This document shows, piece by piece, positions 9,107 to 17,249 of a DNA stretch of 64,000 nucleotides; position 1 is the stretch's first letter, and the number at the start of each line of letters is the position of its first letter. The notes below the pieces were generated by a model. It had not been told where the DNA came from. It made no database searches and saw only the letters and a list, made by a program, of their open reading frames with translations. Source of the DNA: Ravibacter sp037191015 (lineage in GTDB: Bacteria > Bacteroidota > Bacteroidia > Cytophagales > Spirosomataceae); contig JBBCKD010000011.1 in NCBI GenBank assembly GCA_037191015.1, positions 1 through 64,000 on the forward strand, written 5' to 3'. Position numbers and translations under genes: made by a program.

Positions 9107-11320
9107 CTATTTCAGGTCAAACCGATCCAGGTTCATTACCTTATCCCAGACTCTTATGAAATCGGTGGCAAATTTCTCCCTCGCATCGGCGGCGCCATAG
9201 ACTTCTGCCAGGGCTCTCAGCTCGGAATGAGATCCGAAGATCAGATCGGCCCGTGTAGCGGTCCATTTCGGCTCTCCTGTGCTCCGGTCGGTACCCTGGA
9301 AAATTTCGTTGGTATCGTCTGTGGATTTCCACACTGTTCTCATATCAAGCAGGTTGACAAAGAAATCGTTGGTGAGCGTTTCCGGGCGATGTGTAAACAC
9401 GCCGTGCTGCGATCCGTCATAATTAGTATTGAGCACACGCATACCGCCCAATAATACCGTCATTTCCGGGGCTGTGAGGGTCAGTAATTGTGCTTTATCG
9501 ATCAGCAGCGTTTCGGTCGGAACGGTAAACTTTGTCCTTATGTAATTGCGGAACCCGTCGGCTGCCGGTTCGAGCACATCGAATGATTCTGCATCGGTCT
9601 GTTCGGGAGAGGCGTCGGTCCGGCCCGGTGTAAAGGGAACCGTAACGTTATGCCCCGCATCCCTGGCTGCTTTTTCCACACCTGCGCATCCTGCCAGCAC
9701 GATCAGGTCGGCAAGAGAAACTTTTTTGTTCCCCGTTTGAGCGCTATTGAACGTTTCCCCGATATTTTCGAGTATATCGAGCGTCTTTGCAAGTCGGGTA
9801 GGGTTGTTGACATTCCAGTACCGTTGCGGAGCCAGGCGTATGCGGGCTCCGTTGGCTCCGCCGCGTTTATCCGAGCCACGGAAGGTGGAGGCGGAAGCCC
9901 ATGCCGTAGCAACCAGGTCTGACACCGAAAGTCCTGAATCGAGGATCTTCGATTTTAATGCGGCTATATCATGCTCGTCTATCAATTCATGATCGACTTC
10001 GGGAAGGGGATCCTGCCAGATGAGGTCTTCCGCAGGTATTTCCGGGCCCAGATAGCGGGATTTGGGGCCCATGTCGCGGTGGGTCAGCTTAAACCATGCC
10101 CTGGCAAAAGCATCTTCAAATTCCTCAGGATTTTCGTAGAAGCGTCTTGCTATTTTCTCATACGCGGGATCGGCTCTTAACGCAATGTCGGAAGTCAGCA
10201 TGGTCGGTGCATGACGTTTGGTACGGTCGTGCGCGTCCGGTACGGAATTTGCGCCGGCTCCGTTCGTGGGGATCCACTGGTAGGCTCCCGCCGGGCTTCT
10301 CGTCAATTCCCAGTCATAACCGAAAAGATTCCAGAAAAAATTACTGCTCCATCGCGTGGGTGTGCTGGTCCAGGTAACTTCCAGTCCGCTGGTTATTGTA
10401 TCTCCGGCATTACCTGTGCCGTAGCTGTTGGCCCAGCCGAGCCCCTGGGCTTCTATGGAAGATGCCTCGGGATCGGGGCCGACGTGCGAGGCGGGAGCCG
10501 CTCCGTGTGTTTTTCCGAAAGTGTGCCCGCCGGCGATCAGCGCCACCGTTTCTTCGTCGTTCATAGCCATCCGTTTGAATGTCTCACGGATATCGCGCGC
10601 TGATGCAACCGGGTCCGGGTTCCCGTCCGGGCCTTCCGGGTTCACATAAATCAGCCCCATCTGGACGGCTGCCAGCGGGTTTTCCAGGTCACGATCGCCC
10701 GAATAGCGTTTGTCGCCTCCCAGCCAGGTTGTTTCCGAACCCCAGTAAACGTCAAGCTCAGGTTCCCATACGTCTTCCCTGCCGCCGGCGAAGCCGAATG
10801 TTTTGAAACCCATGGATTCGAGGGCGACGTTTCCTGTTAGTATGATGAGATCGGCCCATGAGATCTTACGCCCGTATTTCTGCTTGACGGGCCAGATAAG
10901 CCTGCGGGCCTTGTCCAGGCTGACGTTGTCAGGCCAGCTGTTGAGGGGAGCAAAGCGCTGCTGCCCGGCGCCGGCGCCTCCGCGCCCGTCGGCTATCCGG
11001 TAGGTACCGGCGCTGTGCCAGGCCATGCGGATAAAGAAAGGTCCGTAATGCCCGAAATCAGCCGGCCACCAATCCTGCGAGTCGGTCATAAGCGCGCGCA
11101 GATCGGCCTTGACGGCTTCCAGATCCAGGCTTTGGAATTCCCTGGCATAATTGAAATCCTTGTCCATAGGGTCTGACAGCGAAGAATTCTGACGCAGTAT
11201 GTTGAGATTCAATTGATTCGGCCACCAGTTGTGATTTTGTGTGCCGCCCGCTGCGACACTAGCTTTCTGCGCTCCCCCGTGAAACGGGCATTTGCTGACA
11301 TCATTTAAATTGGTTTCCAT
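9107..11320 (-). CDS. katG: Catalase-peroxidase KatG
   Basis: A 737-residue bifunctional haem catalase-peroxidase that destroys hydrogen peroxide, full length for the family. The distal haem triad is visible as R98, W101 and H102 in FIRMAWHSAGTYR. The proximal haem ligand is H266 in GGHTFGKTHG. Y225 (GLIYVNPEG) and M251 (RMAMNDEET) stand where the Met-Tyr-Trp crosslink of W101-Y225-M251 is expected, so catalase activity should be intact. The C-terminal second peroxidase-like domain, which binds no haem in this family, is present. No signal peptide is visible, so it is cytoplasmic. It is monocistronic with its own promoter at about 11.47-11.50 kb. Neither OxyR nor PerR lies nearby. Confidence 0.98.
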   Translation of the reverse strand: METNLNDVSKCPFHGGAQKASVAAGGTQNHNWWPNQLNLNILRQNSSLSDPMDKDFNYAREFQSLDLEAVKADLRALMTDSQDWWPADFGHYGPFFIRMAWHSAGTYRIADGRGGAGAGQQRFAPLNSWPDNVSLDKARRLIWPVKQKYGRKISWADLIILTGNVALESMGFKTFGFAGGREDVWEPELDVYWGSETTWLGGDKRYSGDRDLENPLAAVQMGLIYVNPEGPDGNPDPVASARDIRETFKRMAMNDEETVALIAGGHTFGKTHGAAPASHVGPDPEASSIEAQGLGWANSYGTGNAGDTITSGLEVTWTSTPTRWSSNFFWNLFGYDWELTRSPAGAYQWIPTNGAGANSVPDAHDRTKRHAPTMLTSDIALRADPAYEKIARRFYENPEEFEDAFARAWFKLTHRDMGPKSRYLGPEIPAEDLIWQDPLPEVDHELIDEHDIAALKSKILDSGLSVSDLVATAWASASTFRGSDKRGGANGARIRLAPQRYWNVNNPTRLAKTLDILENIGETFNSAQTGNKKVSLADLIVLAGCAGVEKAARDAGHNVTVPFTPGRTDASPEQTDAESFDVLEPAADGFRNYIRTKFTVPTETLLIDKAQLLTLTAPEMTVLLGGMRVLNTNYDGSQHGVFTHRPETLTNDFFVNLLDMRTVWKSTDDTNEIFQGTDRSTGEPKWTATRADLIFGSHSELRALAEVYGAADAREKFATDFIRVWDKVMNLDRFDLK

Positions 11321-11465
11321 GAATAGAAAGGTTTTGTTAAAAAGATAAAACTGGTACGGACTGTCAGCTATGAGCGATCAGCTTTGAGATCGGCCATGGA
11401 CTGTCAGAGACCGGGTGATGACAATAGCATGCCCCAACCCGATAAATAAAATCGATGGAACGCAA

Positions 11466-11497
11466 CAAAATTATCCAGGAGATAATTATAAAGCAAA
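11466..11497 (-). promoter_or_regulatory. Predicted promoter of katG
   Basis: Read on the minus strand, TTTTG (11494-11498), a 20-base spacer and TAATTTTG (11466-11473) fit the Bacteroidota consensus TTTG-N19..21-TAnnTTTG exactly. The predicted start near 11459 gives a leader of about 140 bases. No clear operator palindrome was seen around it. Confidence 0.6.
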
Positions 11498-11609
11498 ATG
11501 ATAAGTTCTATGATTGTATAGATTTTACCTATGATGCGGGATAGGTAAGTACGTATAGCCCGGCAAGCCGGGATCCCTGAAAGCGATGATGTAGTTCGGG
11601 TGTAGCCGG

Positions 11610-12035
11610 CTACTTCCCGTATTTGGCCTGCAGAAAGCCGATTGTTTCCAGCATGAGCTTTTTGAGCGCTTCCTGGTTGATATCGGACAGCTTTTTTACG
11701 TAGATGCAGGCTTTGCCCATTTTGAATTTGCCCAGGTCTTTCAGAAGGTGCTCATGCTCCGGAAACCCGGTATAAACATACAGCGAAATAGCAGCTTTCC
11801 GCGGTGAGAACGCTACCACGGGCCAATCGCCTTCCTGGCGGCTTTTTTCGGATTTGTAGTGATAATTTCCGAAGCCGATGATGGAAGGGCCCCACATCTT
11901 TGGTTCTTCTCCGGTGATCTCCCGCATCAGGCTTATGAGCTCGAAGCTGTCTTTCCTTTTTTGTTCGGTGTCGGCGAATGACCGGATGAACTCTTCCACA
12001 TCGTTGCCGGTAGGCCGGGTCTTTATTTCGCTCAT
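11610..12035 (-). CDS. DUF1801 domain protein
   Basis: A 141-residue small cytoplasmic protein of the DUF1801 (YdhG/YjbR-like) family. Recognisable blocks are the N-terminal DVEEFIRSF helix, MWGPSIIGFGNYHYK, WPVVAFSPRKAAISLYV and the C-terminal KLMLETIGFLQAKY helix. The family fold is small and frataxin/YjbR-like. Biochemical function is unestablished, and metal or ligand binding is only suggested for relatives. The gene stands alone between katG and aqpZ. It is a distant relative of the DUF1801 protein at 32.8 kb, but the two differ in length and sequence. Confidence 0.8.
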   Translation of the reverse strand: MSEIKTRPTGNDVEEFIRSFADTEQKRKDSFELISLMREITGEEPKMWGPSIIGFGNYHYKSEKSRQEGDWPVVAFSPRKAAISLYVYTGFPEHEHLLKDLGKFKMGKACIYVKKLSDINQEALKKLMLETIGFLQAKYGK

Positions 12036-12232
12036 TTTTGCTGGGATTAGATTGTTGGCTTCAATTTCGTGATTTTTTCAGAATGGCAGTTACCTGATAC
12101 CGGTCACTTCTGAAATTTTTTAAATAAAATCACAAACTTTTAATATTTTTTTCGCTTTGCTGTGACCAAAAGCTGTTTTATAAAGTCATAAAGAAGTTCT
12201 ACAACTTTCCACCTATTTTATTTATAACAGAT

Positions 12233-12913
12233 ATGAAAAAGTATACTGCTGAGTTGATCGGTACAGCTGTTTTGGTTCTTATGGGCTGCGGCAGCGCCGT
12301 GATCGCGGGCAGCCAGATAGGGTTTGCCGGTATCTCGCTCGCCTTTGGTCTTGCAGTTCTCGTGATGGTCTACGCGATCGGCCCGATATCGGGGTGCCAT
12401 ATCAATCCTGCTATAACGATCGCCATGCTGGTTTCAGGGAAGATAAGCGCGAAAGATTCCGCGTTTTATATAGGAGCGCAGGTGATCGGCGCGGTGCTGG
12501 GGGCCTGGATCCTGTACCTGATAGCAGGAGGAATGCCCGGGTATGACCTGGCGGTGAACGGGTTGGGGCAGAACGGGTACGATGAGGCCTCTCCGGGGAA
12601 ATTCACGTTTGGCGCGGGCTTCCTGGCTGAAGTAGTGCTCACTTTCATCTTCCTGATCGTTATATTCGGTGCTACGGACAAGCTTGCTCCCGGCGGCTTT
12701 GCCGGGATCGCCATAGGCCTTGCGCTGGTGCTGATCCACCTGGTAGGTATACCCATTACCGGTACTTCGGTCAATCCTGCAAGAAGCCTCGGTCCTGCCT
12801 TGCTGGTAGGGGGAACTGCCCTCGCCCAGGTATGGGTATTTATAGTGGCGCCGGTTATAGGCGGCATCCTGGCTGCGCTTGTCTGGAACGGGCTGCTGAA
12901 AAGCAAGGATTGA
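12233..12913 (+). CDS. aqpZ: Aquaporin Z water channel
   Basis: A 226-residue inner-membrane aquaporin with six membrane segments and both pore motifs: NPA at 58-60 (CHINPAITI) and NPA at 181-183 (SVNPARSLG). The selectivity-filter residues F38, H169, T178 and R184 keep the same spacing as in E. coli AqpZ (F43, H174, T183, R189). This predicts a water-selective channel rather than a glycerol facilitator. It is monocistronic, with an A/T-rich upstream region and a terminator right after the gene. Confidence 0.96.
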   Translation: MKKYTAELIGTAVLVLMGCGSAVIAGSQIGFAGISLAFGLAVLVMVYAIGPISGCHINPAITIAMLVSGKISAKDSAFYIGAQVIGAVLGAWILYLIAGGMPGYDLAVNGLGQNGYDEASPGKFTFGAGFLAEVVLTFIFLIVIFGATDKLAPGGFAGIAIGLALVLIHLVGIPITGTSVNPARSLGPALLVGGTALAQVWVFIVAPVIGGILAALVWNGLLKSKD

Positions 12914-12920
12914 GGGAGAT

Positions 12921-12950
12921 AACCACGGTACTCCGTGGTTAACTTTTATC
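12921..12950 (+). terminator. Terminator after aqpZ
   Basis: A perfect 8-bp stem (AACCACGG / CCGTGGTT) with a TACT loop, followed by AACTTTT, 7 bases after the stop codon. It may also serve the convergent gene ending at 12967. Confidence 0.65.
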
Positions 12951-12966
12951 CGTAGTGGTTTTATTG

Positions 12967-14055
12967 TTATTCGTTTAATTCTCCTCTTACTTTTCCCGGT
13001 TTCACCGCAGCCAGGAATTTTCTGGCAGCATCTCCCAATTGAGGGTTGCCAGATTTTTCCAGTTTCTTTATTTTTTCAATGACTTCCGGTGATTGCACCT
13101 TCGCGGCAGCCAGAACGGATATCAGCGAGCTCAGAAACCAGGCGTTATTCTGCTCCAGATCCGCAGCGAGCGTTTTATAGAGCTTTTCATGCAATGTCCC
13201 CAGGCCGGATGCCGACAGCAGGAAGCGGTTTTTGTCGGGGATGGCCCATTGCTTATAAACCGGTGCAATTCCGGATTGTACTTCCGGGTTGTCGAGGGGT
13301 AGGACACCTATCGCTCTGAAGGCGCTGCTTTTCAGCGGCACGTCGGGATGGTTCAGCCCCTTCAGGATCACTGAAACGAGCCCGGGACTGATAGCCAGGC
13401 TCCCGGAGGTGACCCCATCGAGGAGGAAGGCGAGATATTCCGGAGCTTCATCCCGGAGAGAGGCTGAAAGCGCCTGCGGGTTGTCGTTAAGGTACCGGTA
13501 AGTAAGCAATGCCAGTTGTTCGCCTTCTCCCACATGGACCAGGTGCCACATCGTATACGTCGTATAGACCGCATCTTTTACCGAGGCGTCGGCTATCACC
13601 TTTTTAGTTGCTCCTGTTGTGGCATCTACCCCCTCTTTTTTTTCATCTACAAGCTCGTCAAATTCGAATTCTCTTAATGGTGACCACTCATCTCTCAGCA
13701 CCGATTCGAGCTTGCGGTAGTCAAAATCCGAAAAGTCGGAATGGTCGGTTTTAGTAAGATTTTCACCGAAAATTTCGACTCCCAGGTATTTCCCCTCGCC
13801 GGTCCAGTAAATCCCAATGTCGATAGGGCGACATTCACCGGTAAGGCAGACTTCGGTAAAAAGCCTGCGATACCAGTAAATTTTATGGGTAGCGGGGTCG
13901 GACAAAAGTTCCACGTCCGTTGTTTTTCCCTGATCATCAGTGATTTGGTATTGTTCCGTCTGCCGGGTGAGGCGTTCTGAAGGTACCGTTTTACTCCGGT
14001 AAAACACTGGTCCCGGATCGACGAATGAAAGAAAAGCAGCGACCAGCAACATCAT
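12967..14055 (-). CDS. Exported protein with FMN-flavinylation-like motif and helical repeats
   Basis: A 362-residue protein of no family I can name outright. The N-terminus (MMLLVAAFLSFVDPG) looks like a short Sec signal. Residues about 75-170 resemble a reduced FMN_bind domain: strands around DIGIYWTGEGKYLGVEIFG, then D144-ATTGAT-150 followed by SVKDAVYTTYTMW. That is the layout of the D-x-x-[ST]-G-A-T flavinylation site in NqrC/RnfG-type proteins, with Thr150 as the candidate FMN attachment residue. A Cys pair (CLTGEC, 70-75) precedes it. The rest (about 185-355) is helical and HEAT-like. Its start lies one base after the stop of the FAD oxidoreductase (TAG-T-ATG), so the two are translationally coupled. 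I infer a periplasmic electron-transfer partner; covalent flavin is not proven. Confidence 0.6.
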   Translation of the reverse strand: MMLLVAAFLSFVDPGPVFYRSKTVPSERLTRQTEQYQITDDQGKTTDVELLSDPATHKIYWYRRLFTEVCLTGECRPIDIGIYWTGEGKYLGVEIFGENLTKTDHSDFSDFDYRKLESVLRDEWSPLREFEFDELVDEKKEGVDATTGATKKVIADASVKDAVYTTYTMWHLVHVGEGEQLALLTYRYLNDNPQALSASLRDEAPEYLAFLLDGVTSGSLAISPGLVSVILKGLNHPDVPLKSSAFRAIGVLPLDNPEVQSGIAPVYKQWAIPDKNRFLLSASGLGTLHEKLYKTLAADLEQNNAWFLSSLISVLAAAKVQSPEVIEKIKKLEKSGNPQLGDAARKFLAAVKPGKVRGELNE

Positions 14056-14056
14056 A

Positions 14057-17000
14057 CTACACGTCGAGGTCTTTTCTTAATTTTACAGTAGGCTGCGGAA
14101 ACGAAAGACCGGCGATATGGGCTTTCCATTTCTTTTCATCGTATCCGAAATCCCTGCCGGTGAGCCGGCTCAGTTCGCGCGAGGCAAATGTCTTGAAGTC
14201 GTAGTGGATATCGCTCAGGTAATCACCCAGAAGTTCATAACCTTTTTGTCCGCCGCTCCTGGCGAGTGCCGCCGCAATAAACAGCTCCAGGTCACCGCCG
14301 TATACCCTCCAACGCGTTTTCTCCGCATCTTTGGTGACGAAACCGCCGATATGCTCATCCCTCAGCAGTTTGAGGAAAGGATCTATGAACCGGTGATCGG
14401 GAAGCCGTTCCGCATAAAAGCAAAGGTTGAGTATACGGTTGTGGAAAGGAACCAGCTTCAGGTCGATACGACCGTCAAAATATTCATTTTCGCGTGTCAT
14501 CATCGGTCCCCCCGAAGTCGTGTTGACAAGTATTCCGGCAATAAGCTCGTTAAACCTGGGGTTACCCGACATGGCAAGGAGCCCGATATTCTGGTTGATG
14601 CGCCAATAGTGGCCTTCCAGGACGTTATGCTCGCGTCCGCGGATGAGATCGTAGTTGTCAACAAAGTCGGCGGGATATCCTTTGGCTGCCTCTTCCTGGT
14701 AAAGTTTTTCCAGCTCATCAGCCACTAACTCGTTGCCGGTCGTATCTCCAAACCAGGCAAGTGATTTGGCCAGCAATAGTTTACCGGTGTCTGAGGCCGG
14801 GGAAAAAGCCTGCTTTATGACGGGTAGTGCAGTTTCTGCGGGCAGCTTGATTACTTCATAAAGATACTCCCTCTTCCCGGAACCGAGCTCTTTTACCCGG
14901 CGTTCGATCTCCGATTTATCATGAAGACTGTTGTCTTTTTTCTTGTTGAAAAAACCTTCGGGGTAATAGCCCAGGGCATCCCATTCTTTTTGAATCGGCG
15001 CAACATCATAATCTCTCGGGCGTGTGCCTTTCCAGGCCAGGTCTGCGGCGATCTGTCCCGTAAGATAACCCAATACGATGAGATCGGCGGTCATACGGGT
15101 AAACTGAAGCGCATTCTGCGATTGACTGAAGCCTCTTCCGGAAATCAGTAAGCCGTCAATTTTTTCAGGGACAATGCTTCTGTAAGGAATTTCCAATACA
15201 ACTTTGTTGGAATGCGGAAGCAGGAAGCCGCAGCGCGTAAATTCCGATGCGCCTACATAGTGAGGATCGAAATCACTGCTGGCCTGAACCAGCGTATCGA
15301 CAAAGTGTGTGCCTTCGACGGCATCGAGAAAATCCAGCTGATAGACCCCTTTGATCCGGCGCGATTCTCTCACTGCAAGCATAGGGTGGAAATCGTAAAA
15401 ATGCGCCTCGTAGTGGGAAAGGAACAAACCTCTTTGAAGTTCGCCGATCCTGGTTGTGTTCAGGATATCATAGTCCCTCGTGGGGTTGGAAGGAGTGGGG
15501 CCCGCCCCTTTAATATCCCACTGGCTATAGTTTTGGGTTTTGTGCGTTCTGGAGTCGCCTATTTCAAATTCAGCTCCCGCAAAATCGGCCAGGTCACCAT
15601 CGCCGGTAGCATCGATGAGGACATCACCGGTAAGGACTTTCAGTTGGCCGTCATGGCAAACCAGTGCACCTTTAAGGGTATTTCCTTCTTTGACGGCTCC
15701 GCAGAGAATAGCCCGGCCCATAAAAGCTCCGTTACGATCGAGCGTCCGTGTCCGCAGGTATTGCATACGGCCGAGCTTTTTGGTCATATTGGCTACCGTA
15801 GCGAGCTGGTTGGCTTCTGCATCCTGCTGCTTGAAGTACTTCTGATCCTTGCAGCCGTGATAGTACCCCATCACACCGCACATGGTCTTGCTTCCCCCCA
15901 GTTCATTGAAATAGTCGATCACAATGGTTCTGGCACCCTTTTCCAGTGCTCCGAGTGCCGCCATGCTACCGGCGGTGCCACCACCGGCTACTACTACCTG
16001 GTAGGCGCTTTTATCGGGTAGCAGGCTGTTCCAATTGAGTGAGCAGCTTTGCAGCGGGACGCTCAACCCTGGTTCATCGATCCGGCCAAAGCTGATATCT
16101 TTGGCAGCGACTATGGCGCCCGGCAAATGGAGCTGGGCGAGTGTAAGCTTTTTCCCCCCGTTTTTTACCGATTTAGCAGCCTTTTCTGCAGCTTCTTTAG
16201 TTTTCAGAATGTCGGCGCACGTGCGTACCGGAATTTCTTCCGATATGTAGTGGGATTTTAGTTTAGTCCCCGGTAATTTCTTATCAGCCAGGTTGTACGT
16301 ACATTCCCAGGGGAGTTGCTGGATCATAGCTTTGTTCAGCGTTGCATCCAGGGAATGTAGCGAATTCCCTATTTTTTCAGTTATTCTCCGGGCTTTATGC
16401 TCAATATTATCGATAGACTCTCCTTCCGCATCAAAAGAAAACTCCAGGAATACCTGGTGGTCGGCATGCTTACCCGGGTGCAGGTGAATTGTGTTATTCA
16501 GTATTCCCAGATCCGCCGGTACTTTCACTTCCTTTTTTACCGGATTCCCGGCCTTCCAGATTTCAAGGGTACAGGCAGCAGAGACCGGCGATGGTTCTAC
16601 TCCGGCAAGATTACGACTGAACAACCTGGTATCACTGGCATCCAGGAAACCGGAACATTTTACCGAATAAGTGCCCTGTTTGGTCGCCAGCAATGCTCCG
16701 GAAACGCTTCCTCCGTCAGAAAAAAGGCCGCATACGTCGGTCATTAACAGCACGTCTATCCTGCTGACCAGGAGATTGCGGAGAAGCCCCTTTTTCAGAC
16801 TGCCTGCAAGCAGCCCCAGCTCATCTCCGATTATGCTGTCAGCACCCGCATTTTTATTATGAATCTCAGGCTTTTCCCCTTCCGGTATAAAGAGCTGCCT
16901 CAGCTCCGGGGAAAATTTGTCGAGGCCCTCCTTACCCAGATAGAGCCGGCCTTTTGCGGTGAGGTCAAATCCCAGCGCGCTGCGACGTTCCACCAGGAGC

Positions 17001-17209
17001 ACGCGCTTTCCCGATCTCGCAGCATCCATTGCCGCGAAATAGCCGGCTAACCCGCCTCCGTTGACCAGGAGATCATAAGTTTCAAATCCGGGACTACCGC
17101 TAAACTGGCGATTGATCTCTGCTCTTGCGCCGGCACCCAAAAGACCGGGTGCCATCATGATAGCGCCCGTTGCCGGAATGCTAAGATGTAGGAATTTTCT
17201 TCTGTTCAT
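14057..17209 (-). CDS. Tat-exported FAD-dependent oxidoreductase with two Rossmann domains
   Basis: A 1050-residue flavoprotein of the FAD_oxidored type. The N-terminus MNRRKFLHLSIPATGA is a twin-arginine signal, which fits export of a folded, FAD-loaded enzyme. There are two dinucleotide-binding folds: a first at about 45-78 (LLVNGGGLAGYFAA, with ERR ending strand 2) and a second at about 403-436 (VVVAGGGTAGSMAA). The second carries the family's ELGGSKTMCGVMGYYHG loop and the DATGDGDLADFAG motif. The first keeps DASDTRLF but is otherwise diverged. The C-terminal 270 or so residues are helical and HEAT-like. It lies 40 bases after a susD gene and 1 base before the FMN-motif gene, in one transcription unit. 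The oxidised substrate, presumably a molecule imported or bound by SusCD, is unknown. Confidence 0.82.
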   Translation of the reverse strand: MNRRKFLHLSIPATGAIMMAPGLLGAGARAEINRQFSGSPGFETYDLLVNGGGLAGYFAAMDAARSGKRVLLVERRSALGFDLTAKGRLYLGKEGLDKFSPELRQLFIPEGEKPEIHNKNAGADSIIGDELGLLAGSLKKGLLRNLLVSRIDVLLMTDVCGLFSDGGSVSGALLATKQGTYSVKCSGFLDASDTRLFSRNLAGVEPSPVSAACTLEIWKAGNPVKKEVKVPADLGILNNTIHLHPGKHADHQVFLEFSFDAEGESIDNIEHKARRITEKIGNSLHSLDATLNKAMIQQLPWECTYNLADKKLPGTKLKSHYISEEIPVRTCADILKTKEAAEKAAKSVKNGGKKLTLAQLHLPGAIVAAKDISFGRIDEPGLSVPLQSCSLNWNSLLPDKSAYQVVVAGGGTAGSMAALGALEKGARTIVIDYFNELGGSKTMCGVMGYYHGCKDQKYFKQQDAEANQLATVANMTKKLGRMQYLRTRTLDRNGAFMGRAILCGAVKEGNTLKGALVCHDGQLKVLTGDVLIDATGDGDLADFAGAEFEIGDSRTHKTQNYSQWDIKGAGPTPSNPTRDYDILNTTRIGELQRGLFLSHYEAHFYDFHPMLAVRESRRIKGVYQLDFLDAVEGTHFVDTLVQASSDFDPHYVGASEFTRCGFLLPHSNKVVLEIPYRSIVPEKIDGLLISGRGFSQSQNALQFTRMTADLIVLGYLTGQIAADLAWKGTRPRDYDVAPIQKEWDALGYYPEGFFNKKKDNSLHDKSEIERRVKELGSGKREYLYEVIKLPAETALPVIKQAFSPASDTGKLLLAKSLAWFGDTTGNELVADELEKLYQEEAAKGYPADFVDNYDLIRGREHNVLEGHYWRINQNIGLLAMSGNPRFNELIAGILVNTTSGGPMMTRENEYFDGRIDLKLVPFHNRILNLCFYAERLPDHRFIDPFLKLLRDEHIGGFVTKDAEKTRWRVYGGDLELFIAAALARSGGQKGYELLGDYLSDIHYDFKTFASRELSRLTGRDFGYDEKKWKAHIAGLSFPQPTVKLRKDLDV

Positions 17210-17249
17210 TTAATTCTGATATTAAAACTTGATTTAAATCGCCTTCGCT

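Noticed and set aside
11559..11572. CCCGGC/GCCGGG hairpin as terminator of the 11.6 kb DUF1801 gene
   Set aside because: A 6-bp stem with a 2-base loop and no T tract; too weak.
15212..16021. 269-codon plus-strand frame inside the FAD oxidoreductase gene
   Set aside because: It is antisense to the Rossmann and FAD motifs, with no recognisable domain.
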